DNA of 64,000 bases from Pseudomonas linyingensis (lineage in GTDB: Bacteria > Pseudomonadota > Gammaproteobacteria > Pseudomonadales > Pseudomonadaceae), in the NCBI RefSeq assembly GCF_900109175.1, contig NZ_FNZE01000009.1, positions 124,001 through 188,000 on the forward strand. Direction: 5' to 3'. The position numbers and the translations under genes were made by a program. Within the stretch, counting starts at the first letter, position 1, and each line of letters begins with the position of its first letter. Under the pieces are notes generated by a model. It saw only the letters and a list, made by a program, of their open reading frames with translations. It had not been told where the DNA came from and did no database searches. Below are positions 29,630-38,065 of this stretch, in pieces.

Positions 29630-31726
29630 ATGCGTGTGGTTCCGAGTATTTGCACGTTCTGCGGGGTTGGCTGCGGCATCGGTCTGCGGGTAGAGGGGGC
29701 CCGGGTGGTCGGTGTCGAGCCGCAGCCCGGTCATCCGGTCAGCCAGGGTCAGCTGTGCAGCAAGGGTTGGTCGACCAGCTTCGCCATCGACACGGCCGGC
29801 CGTTTGACCCGTCCGCTGATCCGCGAGGCGGCAGGCTTGCGCCCGGCCAGCTGGGACGAGGCGCTGCAGCGGGTGGCCGGCGCCTTTCGCGAGGCGCTGG
29901 CCGAGGGGGGGCCGGGCGCGGTGGGGGTGATCAGCTGCGCGCGGGCGACCAACGAGGACAACTACGCGGCACAGAAATTCGCCCGGGCCGTGCTGGGCAG
30001 CAACAACGTCGACCACTGTGCGCGCATCTGCCACAGCCCCTCGGTGGCGGGGCTGACCCTGACCCTCGGCTCGGGGGCGATGACCGGCAGCATCGCCGAT
30101 ATCGACAGCGCCGACCTGATCCTGCTGATCGGCGCCGATGCCAGCGAGAACCACGCGATGATCGGCGCGCGCATCCTCCGTGCCCAGGCGCGCGGTGCGC
30201 GGCTGGTGGTGGTCGATCCGCGCCGCACGCGGCTCGCCCGCCTGGCCGAGCAGCACATCCAGCTCAAGCTGGGCAGCAACATCGCCCTGCTCAACGGTCT
30301 GCTGCAGATCATCTTCGCCAACGGCTGGGAAAACCGGGCATTCCTCGACGCGCGCTGCGAGAACGTCGAGGTCCTGCGCCAGCATGTCGCCGGCCTGACC
30401 CCTGAACTGACCAGCGCGCAGACCGGCGTGCCGGTGGCCGAGTTGGAGCGGCTGGCGTATACGGTCAGTCACGCCAAGGCCGCCTTCATCGCCTACGGCA
30501 TGGGCATCACCCAGTTCCAGAGCGGCACCAACAACGTGGTGGCGGTCTCCAACCTGGCCCTGGTGTGCGGCCAGGTCGGCCGTCCCGGCGCCGGCATCAA
30601 CCCGCTGCGCGGGCAGAACAACGTGCAGGGCGCCTGCGACATGGGCTGTCTGCCCAACGTCTATCCCGGCTATCAGCCGGCCGACAGCAGCGAGGTGCAG
30701 GCCAAGTTCGCCCAGGCCTGGGGCGTGCCGATGCCGCAGGCGCCCGGGCTGACTTCGCTGGGCATGACCACGGCGGCGCTGGCCGGCGACTTCAAGGCGC
30801 TGATGATCATGGGCGAGGAGCCGGTGCTTACCGACCCGGACCAGCACCACGTCGAGCACGCCCTGCGCGCGCTGGACTTTCTGGTGGTGGTCGAGCTGAC
30901 GATGACCGAGACGGCCAAGCTGGCCGACGTGGTGCTGCCGGCGGCGTCCTTTGCCGAGAAGGACGGCACCTTCACCAACTGCGAGCGCCGGGTGCAGCGC
31001 ATCCGCCGCGCGGTCAACCCGCCGGGAGAGGCCTGGACCGACTGGCAGATCCTCGGTGCACTGGCGGCGCGCATGGGCTATCTGGGGATGATCTGGGCGG
31101 ATGCCGAGGCTATCTTCGACGAAATGGCCGCGCTGACGCCGCTCTTCTCGGCCATGAGCTACCCGGCGCTGGATGCCCACCACGGCCTGCACTGGCCGTG
31201 CGATGCGGCCCATCCGCAGGGCTCGCCGCGGCTGCATGCACAGAGCTTCCCACGTGGCCGCGGTCGTCTGCTGCCGGTGTCGCAGGTCGACCCGGACGAG
31301 TGTCCGGATGCCGACTATCCGTTCTTCTTCACCACCCAGCGCCTGCACTTCCATTACGGCGGCGGCTCGATGACCCGCAAGTCGCCGCTGCTGGAGCGGG
31401 AAACCCCGGCGGGCCTGCTGTTCATCCATCCTCAGGATGCCGCCGACCTGCATCTGCACGACGGCCAGGGCGTGCGCCTGCGCTCGCGGCGCGGCAGCCT
31501 GGAAACCTGCGCCCAGATCACCGACGACATGCCCCCCGGCACCCTGTCCATGCCTTACCACTTCCGCGAGGCGCCCTGCAACATCCTGACCAACAGCGCC
31601 CAGGACCCGCAGAGCAAGATGCCGGAGCTGAAGGCCTGCGCCGTGGCCATCGAGCCGCTGCCGCCGGGCGTGGCGCCGCGCTCAGCGGATGAACTGAACA
31701 AGGAGGCTGGCTATGGTTCCTTCTGA
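29630..31726 (+). CDS. Formate dehydrogenase-like molybdopterin oxidoreductase, catalytic subunit
   Basis: A 698-residue FdhF-type enzyme. An N-terminal [4Fe-4S] motif (CTFCGVGC, then GQLCSKG) is followed by the molybdopterin domains. The position of the active-site selenocysteine of FDH-H is a plain Cys (ARICHSPSV, about residue 133), with the conserved His after it. The C-terminal molydopterin dinucleotide-binding domain contains TTQRLHFHYGGGSMTRKS. There is no Tat signal, so it is cytoplasmic. ATG 29630 is preferred over 29612 because GGGAGAGG precedes it and the family starts here. Likely reaction: formate to CO2 with electrons passed to the next two subunits. Confidence 0.85.
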   Translation: MRVVPSICTFCGVGCGIGLRVEGARVVGVEPQPGHPVSQGQLCSKGWSTSFAIDTAGRLTRPLIREAAGLRPASWDEALQRVAGAFREALAEGGPGAVGVISCARATNEDNYAAQKFARAVLGSNNVDHCARICHSPSVAGLTLTLGSGAMTGSIADIDSADLILLIGADASENHAMIGARILRAQARGARLVVVDPRRTRLARLAEQHIQLKLGSNIALLNGLLQIIFANGWENRAFLDARCENVEVLRQHVAGLTPELTSAQTGVPVAELERLAYTVSHAKAAFIAYGMGITQFQSGTNNVVAVSNLALVCGQVGRPGAGINPLRGQNNVQGACDMGCLPNVYPGYQPADSSEVQAKFAQAWGVPMPQAPGLTSLGMTTAALAGDFKALMIMGEEPVLTDPDQHHVEHALRALDFLVVVELTMTETAKLADVVLPAASFAEKDGTFTNCERRVQRIRRAVNPPGEAWTDWQILGALAARMGYLGMIWADAEAIFDEMAALTPLFSAMSYPALDAHHGLHWPCDAAHPQGSPRLHAQSFPRGRGRLLPVSQVDPDECPDADYPFFFTTQRLHFHYGGGSMTRKSPLLERETPAGLLFIHPQDAADLHLHDGQGVRLRSRRGSLETCAQITDDMPPGTLSMPYHFREAPCNILTNSAQDPQSKMPELKACAVAIEPLPPGVAPRSADELNKEAGYGSF

Positions 31727-32762
31727 GTCGCGCCACTTCGACCTGACCTGTTGCGAGCTGGACAGCGTCGAGCGTCTGCGCGCCCACCTCGCCGGCGGCC
31801 GCACGCTGTACGAAGTGCGCGAGGACGGCCAGGGCGGGCGTCACTGGCAGGCGCTGACGGCCGACGATCCCACCCCATTCGTGGCGCAGACCGAGCCGCC
31901 GCCGTTTGCCGCCAAGGCGTTCTTCTTTGCCGAGCGCGAGGCGGTATTCCGCTTCGACGGCGAGCGTTTCGTCGCCATCGAACCCACGGCGCCTGCGCAG
32001 GTGCTGTTCGGTCTGCATGCCTGCGACCTGGCGGCCGTCGCCTATCAGGACCAGTTCTTCGCCGCGGATGCGCACTATCAGGCTCGCCGTGCGGCGGCGC
32101 TGCTGGTCGGGCTCGACTGCCGACACAGCTGCAGCCAGGGTTTCTGCACGCTGGTGGATAGCGGCCCGGAGGTACGCGCCGGTACTGCCGACCTGATCCT
32201 GCTGCCCACCGAGGCCGGCTGGCTGCTGCTGATTGCCTCGGTGGCCGGCGCCGCGGCGGTCGCCGACCTTGCCCTGCCGGCCGCCAGCCGGGACTGGCCG
32301 GCACAGCGGGTGGCCCATCGTCAGCAGGTGGCCAGCGAGCAGGGCGACGGGCAGTGGCTGCAGGACGGTATCGCCGCGATCAATGCCGCCAAGGTCAGCG
32401 CGGCGACCTGGGAGAGTCTTGGCCTGCGCTGCCTGGTCTGTTCCGGCTGCACCACGGTATGCCCGACCTGCTCCTGCTTCGCGCCGCTGGAGCGCAAGCT
32501 GCCTGACGGCAGCATCGAGCAGGAGCGGGTATGGGATTCGTGCCTGTACGAGGGCTTCCAGAAGGAAGCCAGCGGCCACAACCCCAGCGCCTTGGCGGGG
32601 CAGCGCGTGCAGCGTTTCTGGCAACACAAGTTCGGCGAGGGCTTTCGCCAGACCTTCGGCCGCTATGGCTGCGTCGGCTGCGGGCGCTGCGATCACGTCT
32701 GTCCTGGTGGCATCGGTGTGCATGCTGTCATGCGCAAGGTAGGCAAGCCATGCTCGAACTGA
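31713..32762 (+). CDS. 4Fe-4S dicluster electron-transfer protein (AsrA/HydB-like)
   Basis: A 349-residue iron-sulfur protein. The N-terminal 200 residues resemble the sulfite-reductase/hydrogenase beta-subunit family (FGLHACDLAAV, GLDCRHSCSQGFC). The C-terminal part holds two [4Fe-4S] sites: CLVCSGCTTVCPTC and CVGCGRCDHVCP. The ATG has AAGGAGG upstream and overlaps the preceding gene by 14 bases; the next gene overlaps its end by 13. It probably passes electrons from the molybdenum subunit to the flavin subunit. Confidence 0.83.
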   Translation: MVPSESRHFDLTCCELDSVERLRAHLAGGRTLYEVREDGQGGRHWQALTADDPTPFVAQTEPPPFAAKAFFFAEREAVFRFDGERFVAIEPTAPAQVLFGLHACDLAAVAYQDQFFAADAHYQARRAAALLVGLDCRHSCSQGFCTLVDSGPEVRAGTADLILLPTEAGWLLLIASVAGAAAVADLALPAASRDWPAQRVAHRQQVASEQGDGQWLQDGIAAINAAKVSAATWESLGLRCLVCSGCTTVCPTCSCFAPLERKLPDGSIEQERVWDSCLYEGFQKEASGHNPSALAGQRVQRFWQHKFGEGFRQTFGRYGCVGCGRCDHVCPGGIGVHAVMRKVGKPCSN

Positions 32763-33595
32763 CGCCGCGGGCGCTGCGCCTGCTGGACTTCTACGCCGAC
32801 GGCCAGGATAGCCGGCACTTTCGCCTGCGCATCGACGCGCCACAGCCCGGGGATCTGGCGGTGATTCCCGGGCAGTTCTTCATGCTCGGCGTGCCCGGCT
32901 TTGGCGAGGCGCCGTTCACCTATGTCAGCCCGCCGGACGAGGGTGGCGAGTTCAGTGCGCTGATCCGCAGCAGCGGCCGCTTGACCGCTCGCCTGTTCGA
33001 ACTGGAGTCGGGAGCTTCGCTCGGTTATCGCGGCCCGTTCGGCAAGGGTTGGCCGCTGCTGCTCGGAGCGCGGCGGGTGCTGGTGGTCGCCGGCGGTTGC
33101 GGCCTGGCGCCGTTGGCCGGCTGGATCGAGGAGGCCCTGCACCATGCGGCGCCGCTGCAGTTACGGGTGCTGTACGGCGCGCGCAGTGCCCCTGCCCAGG
33201 TGCTCGGCCGCGAGCGGGAGCGCTGGCGGCAGGTCCTGCCGCTGATCGAAACCCTCGAGCACGGCGGGCCCGAGGCGTTGCGTGGCTCGCCACTAGCGCA
33301 GCTGGATCGCCTTTTCGCCGAAGAGCAGCCGCAGGTAGTACTGTGCTGCGGCCCGGAGGCCTTCATGCTGGCCATCGCCAAGACCTGCGTGCGGCGCGGT
33401 GTGGCGGCGGACAACGTCTGGCTGTCGGTGGAGCGCCGCATGCACTGCGCGGTGGGCCTGTGCGGGCATTGCTACATCGCCGACAGCTATGCCTGCGTCG
33501 ACGGGCCGACCTATCGCTATGATCACTATCTGCAGCTGCTCGCGCACGGCAATACCGGCCACGCTGGCGGCGAGTTGGGGGTGGGGCCCTGTTGA
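32750..33595 (+). CDS. FAD/NAD(P)-binding reductase subunit (AsrB/HydG-like)
   Basis: A 281-residue ferredoxin-NADP reductase-like protein: FAD-binding barrel (about 1-100; GQFFMLGVPGFGEAPFTYVS), NAD(P)-binding domain (VVAGGCGLAPL, about residue 108; CCGPEAFM), and C-terminal [2Fe-2S] cysteines (MHCAVGLCGHC ... YACVDGP). It completes a three-subunit soluble enzyme that would link formate oxidation to NAD(P). The substrate assignment depends on the catalytic subunit. Confidence 0.83.
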   Translation: MLELTPRALRLLDFYADGQDSRHFRLRIDAPQPGDLAVIPGQFFMLGVPGFGEAPFTYVSPPDEGGEFSALIRSSGRLTARLFELESGASLGYRGPFGKGWPLLLGARRVLVVAGGCGLAPLAGWIEEALHHAAPLQLRVLYGARSAPAQVLGRERERWRQVLPLIETLEHGGPEALRGSPLAQLDRLFAEEQPQVVLCCGPEAFMLAIAKTCVRRGVAADNVWLSVERRMHCAVGLCGHCYIADSYACVDGPTYRYDHYLQLLAHGNTGHAGGELGVGPC

Positions 33596-33653
33596 GATGC
33601 CAGCCCGTCTCGCTGGACTGCGGGCCCGGGCTGGTGTTCGGAGGGGTGGATTT

Positions 33654-33672
33654 GCAGGCAGCCTTTGCCTGC
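33654..33672. terminator. Hairpin between convergent genes
   Basis: A 7-base-pair stem, GCAGGCA with TGCCTGC, and a 5-base loop lie between the reductase subunit gene and the CBS-domain gene. It is short, without a T-run. Confidence 0.4.
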
Positions 33673-33680
33673 CTCAGCTC

Positions 33681-34178
33681 TTATCTGCCGTAGTCGCCGA
33701 AGTCGGGCGTGGTGATCGGCAGGCTCGGGGTGGTCACGCTGTTGAATGCCTCCAGAGCCTCGCGCCAGTCTTCGGGAGCTGTCTGGGCTTTGGCGCCATA
33801 CATGCTCAGGCGGTGGAGAATGTCCGACATGGCGACCATGCCATGCAGCTCGCCGTCGGCGCCGATCACCGGCAGACGCCGGACCTTCTTGTCCGCCATC
33901 ATGTGCAGTGCCTCGTGCACATCGGTGTCGTCATGGCAGGTGTACAGGTCGTGCTGGCCGGTCAGCTCGCCGGCCTTCAGCTCCCACAGTGGCTTGTGCC
34001 GCTGCGCCGCTGCCAAGGCGATGTCGCGGTCGGTGACGATGCCGACCGCATGATTGCTCTGGTCGACCACGGCGATGGCGCCGCAATCGTGCTGCGCCAT
34101 CATTTCTGCCGCCTGCTCCAGACTGTCGCCGGCATGGCAGCATTGCGCCGGCGCATGCATCACTTCACTGACGTTCAT
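33681..34178 (-). CDS. CBS domain protein
   Basis: A 165-residue protein made of two CBS motifs (about 1-60, with GAIAVVDQSNHAVGIVTDRDIA, and 75-130, with VRRLPVIGADGELHGMVAMSDIL) and a short tail. CBS pairs bind adenine nucleotides and act as energy sensors. AGGAG sits seven bases before the ATG. It is divergent from the hydrolase gene and beside the ANR-linked operon; similar small CBS proteins are often in anaerobic regulons, but no ANR box was seen here. Confidence 0.85.
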   Translation of the reverse strand: MNVSEVMHAPAQCCHAGDSLEQAAEMMAQHDCGAIAVVDQSNHAVGIVTDRDIALAAAQRHKPLWELKAGELTGQHDLYTCHDDTDVHEALHMMADKKVRRLPVIGADGELHGMVAMSDILHRLSMYGAKAQTAPEDWREALEAFNSVTTPSLPITTPDFGDYGR

Positions 34179-34242
34179 GATCCTGCTCCTCGCTAAGCGG
34201 GCGCGCAGTCGTTCCCGGGGCGCTGACCGCATGGACCGAGAA

Positions 34243-34259
34243 CTCATCCTCCGGATGAG
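34243..34259. repeat. Short dyad between divergent genes
   Basis: A perfect 7-base inverted repeat (CTCATCC TCC GGATGAG) in the promoter region shared by the CBS-domain and hydrolase genes. It could be an operator; no regulator can be assigned. Confidence 0.35.
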
Positions 34260-34368
34260 CATGGATACATCGACCATTAAACGCGCGTGGTGGGGGTTCG
34301 GCAACGACCGTCGGACGCCTCGCCTAGACTGTTGGAGACGCTCTCAATTTCATCAGGAGGCCGCGATC

Positions 34369-35037
34369 ATGGGCGAAGCACAACCGCCGCTCCAGCGCAG
34401 CATCAGCGTAGATATGGAGGATGCCCTGCTGCAGGGCGAACTGACGCTGCCGGAGGGTGCCGAGGGACTGGTGCTGTTCGCCCACGGCAGCGGCAGCAGC
34501 CGTTTCAGTCCGCGCAACCAGATGGTGGCGCGCTATTTCAACGACCTCGGGCTGGCGACCCTGTTGTTTGATCTGCTCACCGAGGACGAGCAGGACGTCG
34601 ACGAGGTGACCCGCGAGTTCCGTTTCGACATCCCGCTGCTGGCGACCCGCCTGGCCGGGGTGGTCGACTGGCTGCAGCAGGACGAGCAGCTGCAGGAGCT
34701 GGCGATCGGCCTGTTCGGCGCCAGCACGGGCGCGGCGGCGGCGCTGATCTGCGCGGCGCAGCGCCACCAGGCGATTGCCGCAGTGGTGTCCCGCGGCGGG
34801 CGTACCGATCTGGCCGGCGAGGCGCTGGGGCAGGTGCGGGCGCCGACCTTGCTGATCGTCGGCGGCGAGGATGATCAGGTGCTGGCCCTCAATCGCGACA
34901 GTGCGCGGCGCCTGGCGGGCATCCAGCGCCTGGAAGTGCTGGCGGGCGCGACCCACCTGTTCGAGGAGCCAGGCAAGCTGCTGATGGTGGCGGAGCTGGC
35001 AGGGGAGTGGTTCCTGCGCTATCTGCGCCGGATCTGA
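34369..35037 (+). CDS. Dienelactone hydrolase-family alpha/beta hydrolase
   Basis: A 222-residue cytoplasmic alpha/beta hydrolase. HGSGSSR forms the oxyanion region, G-A-S-T-G is the nucleophile elbow (about residue 120), and the catalytic Asp and His are visible in GGEDDQVL and GATHLFEE. AGGAGG lies eight bases before the ATG. Substrate unknown; related genes are often paired with phosphoribosyltransferases, which are absent here. Confidence 0.83.
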   Translation: MGEAQPPLQRSISVDMEDALLQGELTLPEGAEGLVLFAHGSGSSRFSPRNQMVARYFNDLGLATLLFDLLTEDEQDVDEVTREFRFDIPLLATRLAGVVDWLQQDEQLQELAIGLFGASTGAAAALICAAQRHQAIAAVVSRGGRTDLAGEALGQVRAPTLLIVGGEDDQVLALNRDSARRLAGIQRLEVLAGATHLFEEPGKLLMVAELAGEWFLRYLRRI

Positions 35038-35161
35038 GCATTCGGGGGTTATCTACCGATTGGGCAGGATCGCCGTTGTGCCAGCGCCGATGACTGCGGA
35101 CGCGCAAGGCGGGGCAGATCGAAGTCTTGCGCGGCAGACATTCCCTGGCGGTGCAAGCCGC

Positions 35162-35995
35162 TCAGTCTTCGTCGACGACCGGGTTGCTCAGGGTGCCGAT
35201 TCCCTCGATTGACACCTCGACCAGGTCGCCGGCCCTCAGGTATGCCTTGGGTTCTCTCGCGAAGCCGACACCGGCCGGGGTACCGCTGACGATCACGTCG
35301 CCCGCCTGCAGGGTCATCGCCTCGCTCAGCGTGGCAATCAGGGTCGCGACATCGAACAGCATGTCGCAGGTGTTGGCCGACTGCACCACCCTGCCGTTCA
35401 CCCGGGTCTCGAGGTGGAGACCCTTGCCACCGGCCGGCAGTTCGTCCGCGGTGACCAGCTCCGGACCGAATGCGCCGGTGTTGTCGAAGTTCTTGCCCAC
35501 CGTCCATTGCGGCGACTTGAACTGGTAGTCGCGCACCGAGGCTTCGTTGAACAGCGTGTAACCCGCCACGTGCTGCAGCGCCTCCTCCTTGCGGATATGC
35601 CGTCCGCCGCTCTTCAGCACCACCGCCATCTCGCCCTCGTAATCAAGAGAGTCGGAGAGGCGCGGACGCACCAGCGGTTGATTGTGCGCAGTCAGGCAGG
35701 AGGCGAAACGCGCGAAAAAGGTGGGGTAGTCGGGTTGGACAAACGCCGCCTCCCGTGTGTGATCGGCATAGTTGAGGCCGACGCAGATGATCTTGGGCGG
35801 CTGTCGCATCAGGGGCAGCCAGGCATCCGCCGCCACCTGCACCAGCGGCCCTTGCGCTTCCCTGGCGTGGTGCAGCAGATCGACGCCTCGCGCCAGCAGC
35901 GACTCCAGGGATTCGCTGCCGAGGACCTGCACCCCTTCGGCGCGGCGCACGCCGAGAACGGGCTCTCCCTGGTGGAGAAAATGGACATAGCGCAT
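35162..35995 (-). CDS. Fumarylacetoacetate hydrolase family protein
   Basis: A 277-residue FAH-family enzyme. IICVGLNYADHT precedes the metal-binding acidic residues of DYEGEMAVV (about residue 120) and VSGTPAGVGFA near the C-terminus. The family includes 2-hydroxyhepta-2,4-dienedioate isomerases/decarboxylases, acylpyruvases and oxaloacetate decarboxylases; I cannot choose among them. It lies downstream of the phaC tandem but behind a strong hairpin, so co-transcription is doubtful. Confidence 0.85.
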   Translation of the reverse strand: MRYVHFLHQGEPVLGVRRAEGVQVLGSESLESLLARGVDLLHHAREAQGPLVQVAADAWLPLMRQPPKIICVGLNYADHTREAAFVQPDYPTFFARFASCLTAHNQPLVRPRLSDSLDYEGEMAVVLKSGGRHIRKEEALQHVAGYTLFNEASVRDYQFKSPQWTVGKNFDNTGAFGPELVTADELPAGGKGLHLETRVNGRVVQSANTCDMLFDVATLIATLSEAMTLQAGDVIVSGTPAGVGFAREPKAYLRAGDLVEVSIEGIGTLSNPVVDED

Positions 35996-36032
35996 GGGAG
36001 AGATCTCTTGTCGTTACAAGTCGCGCAGCGAT

Positions 36033-36065
36033 GCATCCCGGCCCGTGATGGACGGGCCGGGATGC
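36033..36065 (-). terminator. Strong hairpin after the second phaC
   Basis: A perfect 14-base-pair stem (36033-36046 with 36052-36065, core CCCGGCCCGT) with a 5-base loop lies six bases after the phaC stop. No T-run follows, but stability and position suggest termination or mRNA 3'-end protection. Confidence 0.65.
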
Positions 36066-36070
36066 AGTGG

Positions 36071-37777
36071 TCAGCCGCGGTGTAGCACGTACTGGCCAGG
36101 GGCGGGTTCCAGCGGCATGTAGTCGCTCGATCCGAGGCTGATGGTAGCCTGGCCGCGCTTGCCGGCACGCTTGCCCAGCCAGTCGATCCAGTCGCCCCAC
36201 CAGCTGCCCGGCTGCTCGACGGCACCTTCCAGCCATTGCTCCGGATCGCCCGGCAGCGCCTCGTTGGTCCAGTAGCTGCGCCTGTTCTTCGAGGCCGGAT
36301 TGATGACCCCGGCGATGTGCCCGGAAGCGCCGAGGACGAAGCGGGTCGGCCCTTTGAGCAGGCGGCCGCTGGTGAAGGCGCTGCGCCAGGGCACGATGTG
36401 GTCCTCGCGGGCACCGACCAGGTAGGTCGGCATGTCCAGTTTGGACAGGTCGAGGGTTTCGCCGCAGACCTGGAGCTTGCCGGTCTTCAGCTCGTTCTGC
36501 AGGTAGGTGTGGCGCAGATACCAGCAGTACATGGCGCCGGGCAGGTGGGTGTGGTCGTTGTTCCAGTACAGCAGGTCCAGGGAGCGCGGCTTCTGGCCCT
36601 TGAGGTACTTCTCGACGCCGTAGTTCCACCACAGCTCGTTGGGGCGCAGCAGGGAGAAGGTGTTGCCCATGTCCTCGCCGCGGAACAGGCCGAATTTGCC
36701 CTGAGCCCCACCGATGGTGTGCTCGCGGTAGCGGACGACATCCTCGTCGATGAAGGTGCTGAGCACCCCGGTGTCCTCGAAGTCGAGGAGGGTGACCAGC
36801 AGGGTCAGGCTGGCCGCCGGCTTCTCGCCGCGTGCGGCGAGTACGGCCAGTCCGCAGGCGAGCAGGGTGCCACCGACGCAGTAGCCGAGCAGGTTGAGCT
36901 GCTTCTCGCCGCTGATGGCCTGGGTGACCTTGATCGCCTCGAGGATGCCCTGTTCCACGTAGTCGTCCCAGGTAGTACTGGCGAGGCTCTCGTCGACGTT
37001 GCGCCAGGACACCAGAAACACCGGATGGCCCTGTTCCAGGGCATGGCGCACCAGCGAGCTTTCCGGCTGCATGTCGAGGATGTAGTACTTGTTGATCGCC
37101 GGCGGCACCATCAGCAGCGGACGCTTGAACTGCGTTTCGCCCTGCGGTGCGTACTGGATCAGCTGGAACAGCGGGTTCTGGTAAACCACCTGGCCCGGGG
37201 TGGTGGCCAGGTTGACGCCGACCTCGAAGGCGCCGCTGTCGCACTGGCGCAGCTTGCCTTCCTTGAGGTCGCTGGCCAGGTGCAGCAGGCCGCTGAGCAG
37301 GCTGGCTCCGCCGGTCTGCACCACGCGCTCGAGGGCTTCGGGGTTGCTGCTGAGGTAGTTGCTGGGCGCCCCGGCGGCGATCAGCTGCTCGACCAAGAAG
37401 ATCAGGCGCTGACGCAGCTTGCCGGACTCGATCGGCAGCTCGTCGATCAGGCGCATCAGGAAGCGTGAATTGAGCAGGTAGAGCGCGGCCAGCGAGCCGA
37501 ACATTGGCTGGTTCCAGGCATTGCCGGCAAAGCGCGAGTCGCTGAAAGCGAAGGGTTGCCGGGTCAGCAACTGCATGCCCAGTTGCGCCCATTCGCCGTT
37601 GTATTCGGCCTGCAGACGATCGAGGACGGCAGCGTCGACCTCGAACCAGGCGTCAGTGTTCTTGCCCTGGAACCAGGGGCTCTGGCGTACCCAGAAGCGC
37701 AGTGGCTCCAGTGCAGCGCGGGCGACGAAAGGCAGGTTGGCCGAGAAAAAGGCCATGAAGGGCGGGGGGTTGTTCAT
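36071..37777 (-). CDS. phaC: Class I poly(3-hydroxyalkanoate) synthase (downstream paralogue)
   Basis: A 568-residue PHA synthase. The lipase-box-like G-Y-C-V-G-G holds the catalytic Cys (about residue 299); the Asp is in REDHIVPW and the His in GASGHIAGV. Trp-rich FELLYWN-type segments (DLLYWNNDHTH) are present. Length and the adjoining phaA/phaB indicate class I (short-chain PHB) rather than the medium-chain class II enzymes usual in Pseudomonas. It is a close paralogue of the next gene upstream. The start is inferred from matching upstream sequence in both copies (ATAGCGGA before the ATG); the ribosome site is weak. Confidence 0.92.
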   Translation of the reverse strand: MNNPPPFMAFFSANLPFVARAALEPLRFWVRQSPWFQGKNTDAWFEVDAAVLDRLQAEYNGEWAQLGMQLLTRQPFAFSDSRFAGNAWNQPMFGSLAALYLLNSRFLMRLIDELPIESGKLRQRLIFLVEQLIAAGAPSNYLSSNPEALERVVQTGGASLLSGLLHLASDLKEGKLRQCDSGAFEVGVNLATTPGQVVYQNPLFQLIQYAPQGETQFKRPLLMVPPAINKYYILDMQPESSLVRHALEQGHPVFLVSWRNVDESLASTTWDDYVEQGILEAIKVTQAISGEKQLNLLGYCVGGTLLACGLAVLAARGEKPAASLTLLVTLLDFEDTGVLSTFIDEDVVRYREHTIGGAQGKFGLFRGEDMGNTFSLLRPNELWWNYGVEKYLKGQKPRSLDLLYWNNDHTHLPGAMYCWYLRHTYLQNELKTGKLQVCGETLDLSKLDMPTYLVGAREDHIVPWRSAFTSGRLLKGPTRFVLGASGHIAGVINPASKNRRSYWTNEALPGDPEQWLEGAVEQPGSWWGDWIDWLGKRAGKRGQATISLGSSDYMPLEPAPGQYVLHRG

Positions 37778-38017
37778 TCTTGTATCCGCTATCTGGAGGG
37801 TAGCTGTTTCATGCAGGAAGCGCCCCTGAACTGGTCGTTGTGCCGATGTTGGGGCGCGCTGCAATTGCACCACTGTGGAGTAGCGGTGCTTGCAGGGAAG
37901 GGAATTTAGGGCGTAGTCCCTGGAAGTGCTTAACATCTCGGGACATTCGCTTTTCATTGCATGACAGGCGGGTGGTGATCGCGGAGGAAGTGGCACTTGA
38001 ACCATCGGCGCGGAGGT

Positions 38018-38051
38018 CGAAAACAACCCGGCCCGCGCAAGGCGGGCCGGG
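38018..38051 (-). terminator. Rho-independent terminator between the two phaC genes
   Basis: On the minus strand a 10-base-pair GC stem (CCCGGCCCGC with GCGGGCCGGG) and a 5-base loop are followed by TTGTTTT. It sits directly after the upstream phaC copy, so the downstream copy may be read at a lower level or from its own promoter in 37778-38017. Confidence 0.8.
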
Positions 38052-38065
38052 CGATGTCACCTGTA

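Noticed and set aside
34224-34260. ANR box for the CBS-domain gene
   Set aside because: No sequence close to TTGAT-N4-ATCAA was found in the divergent region.
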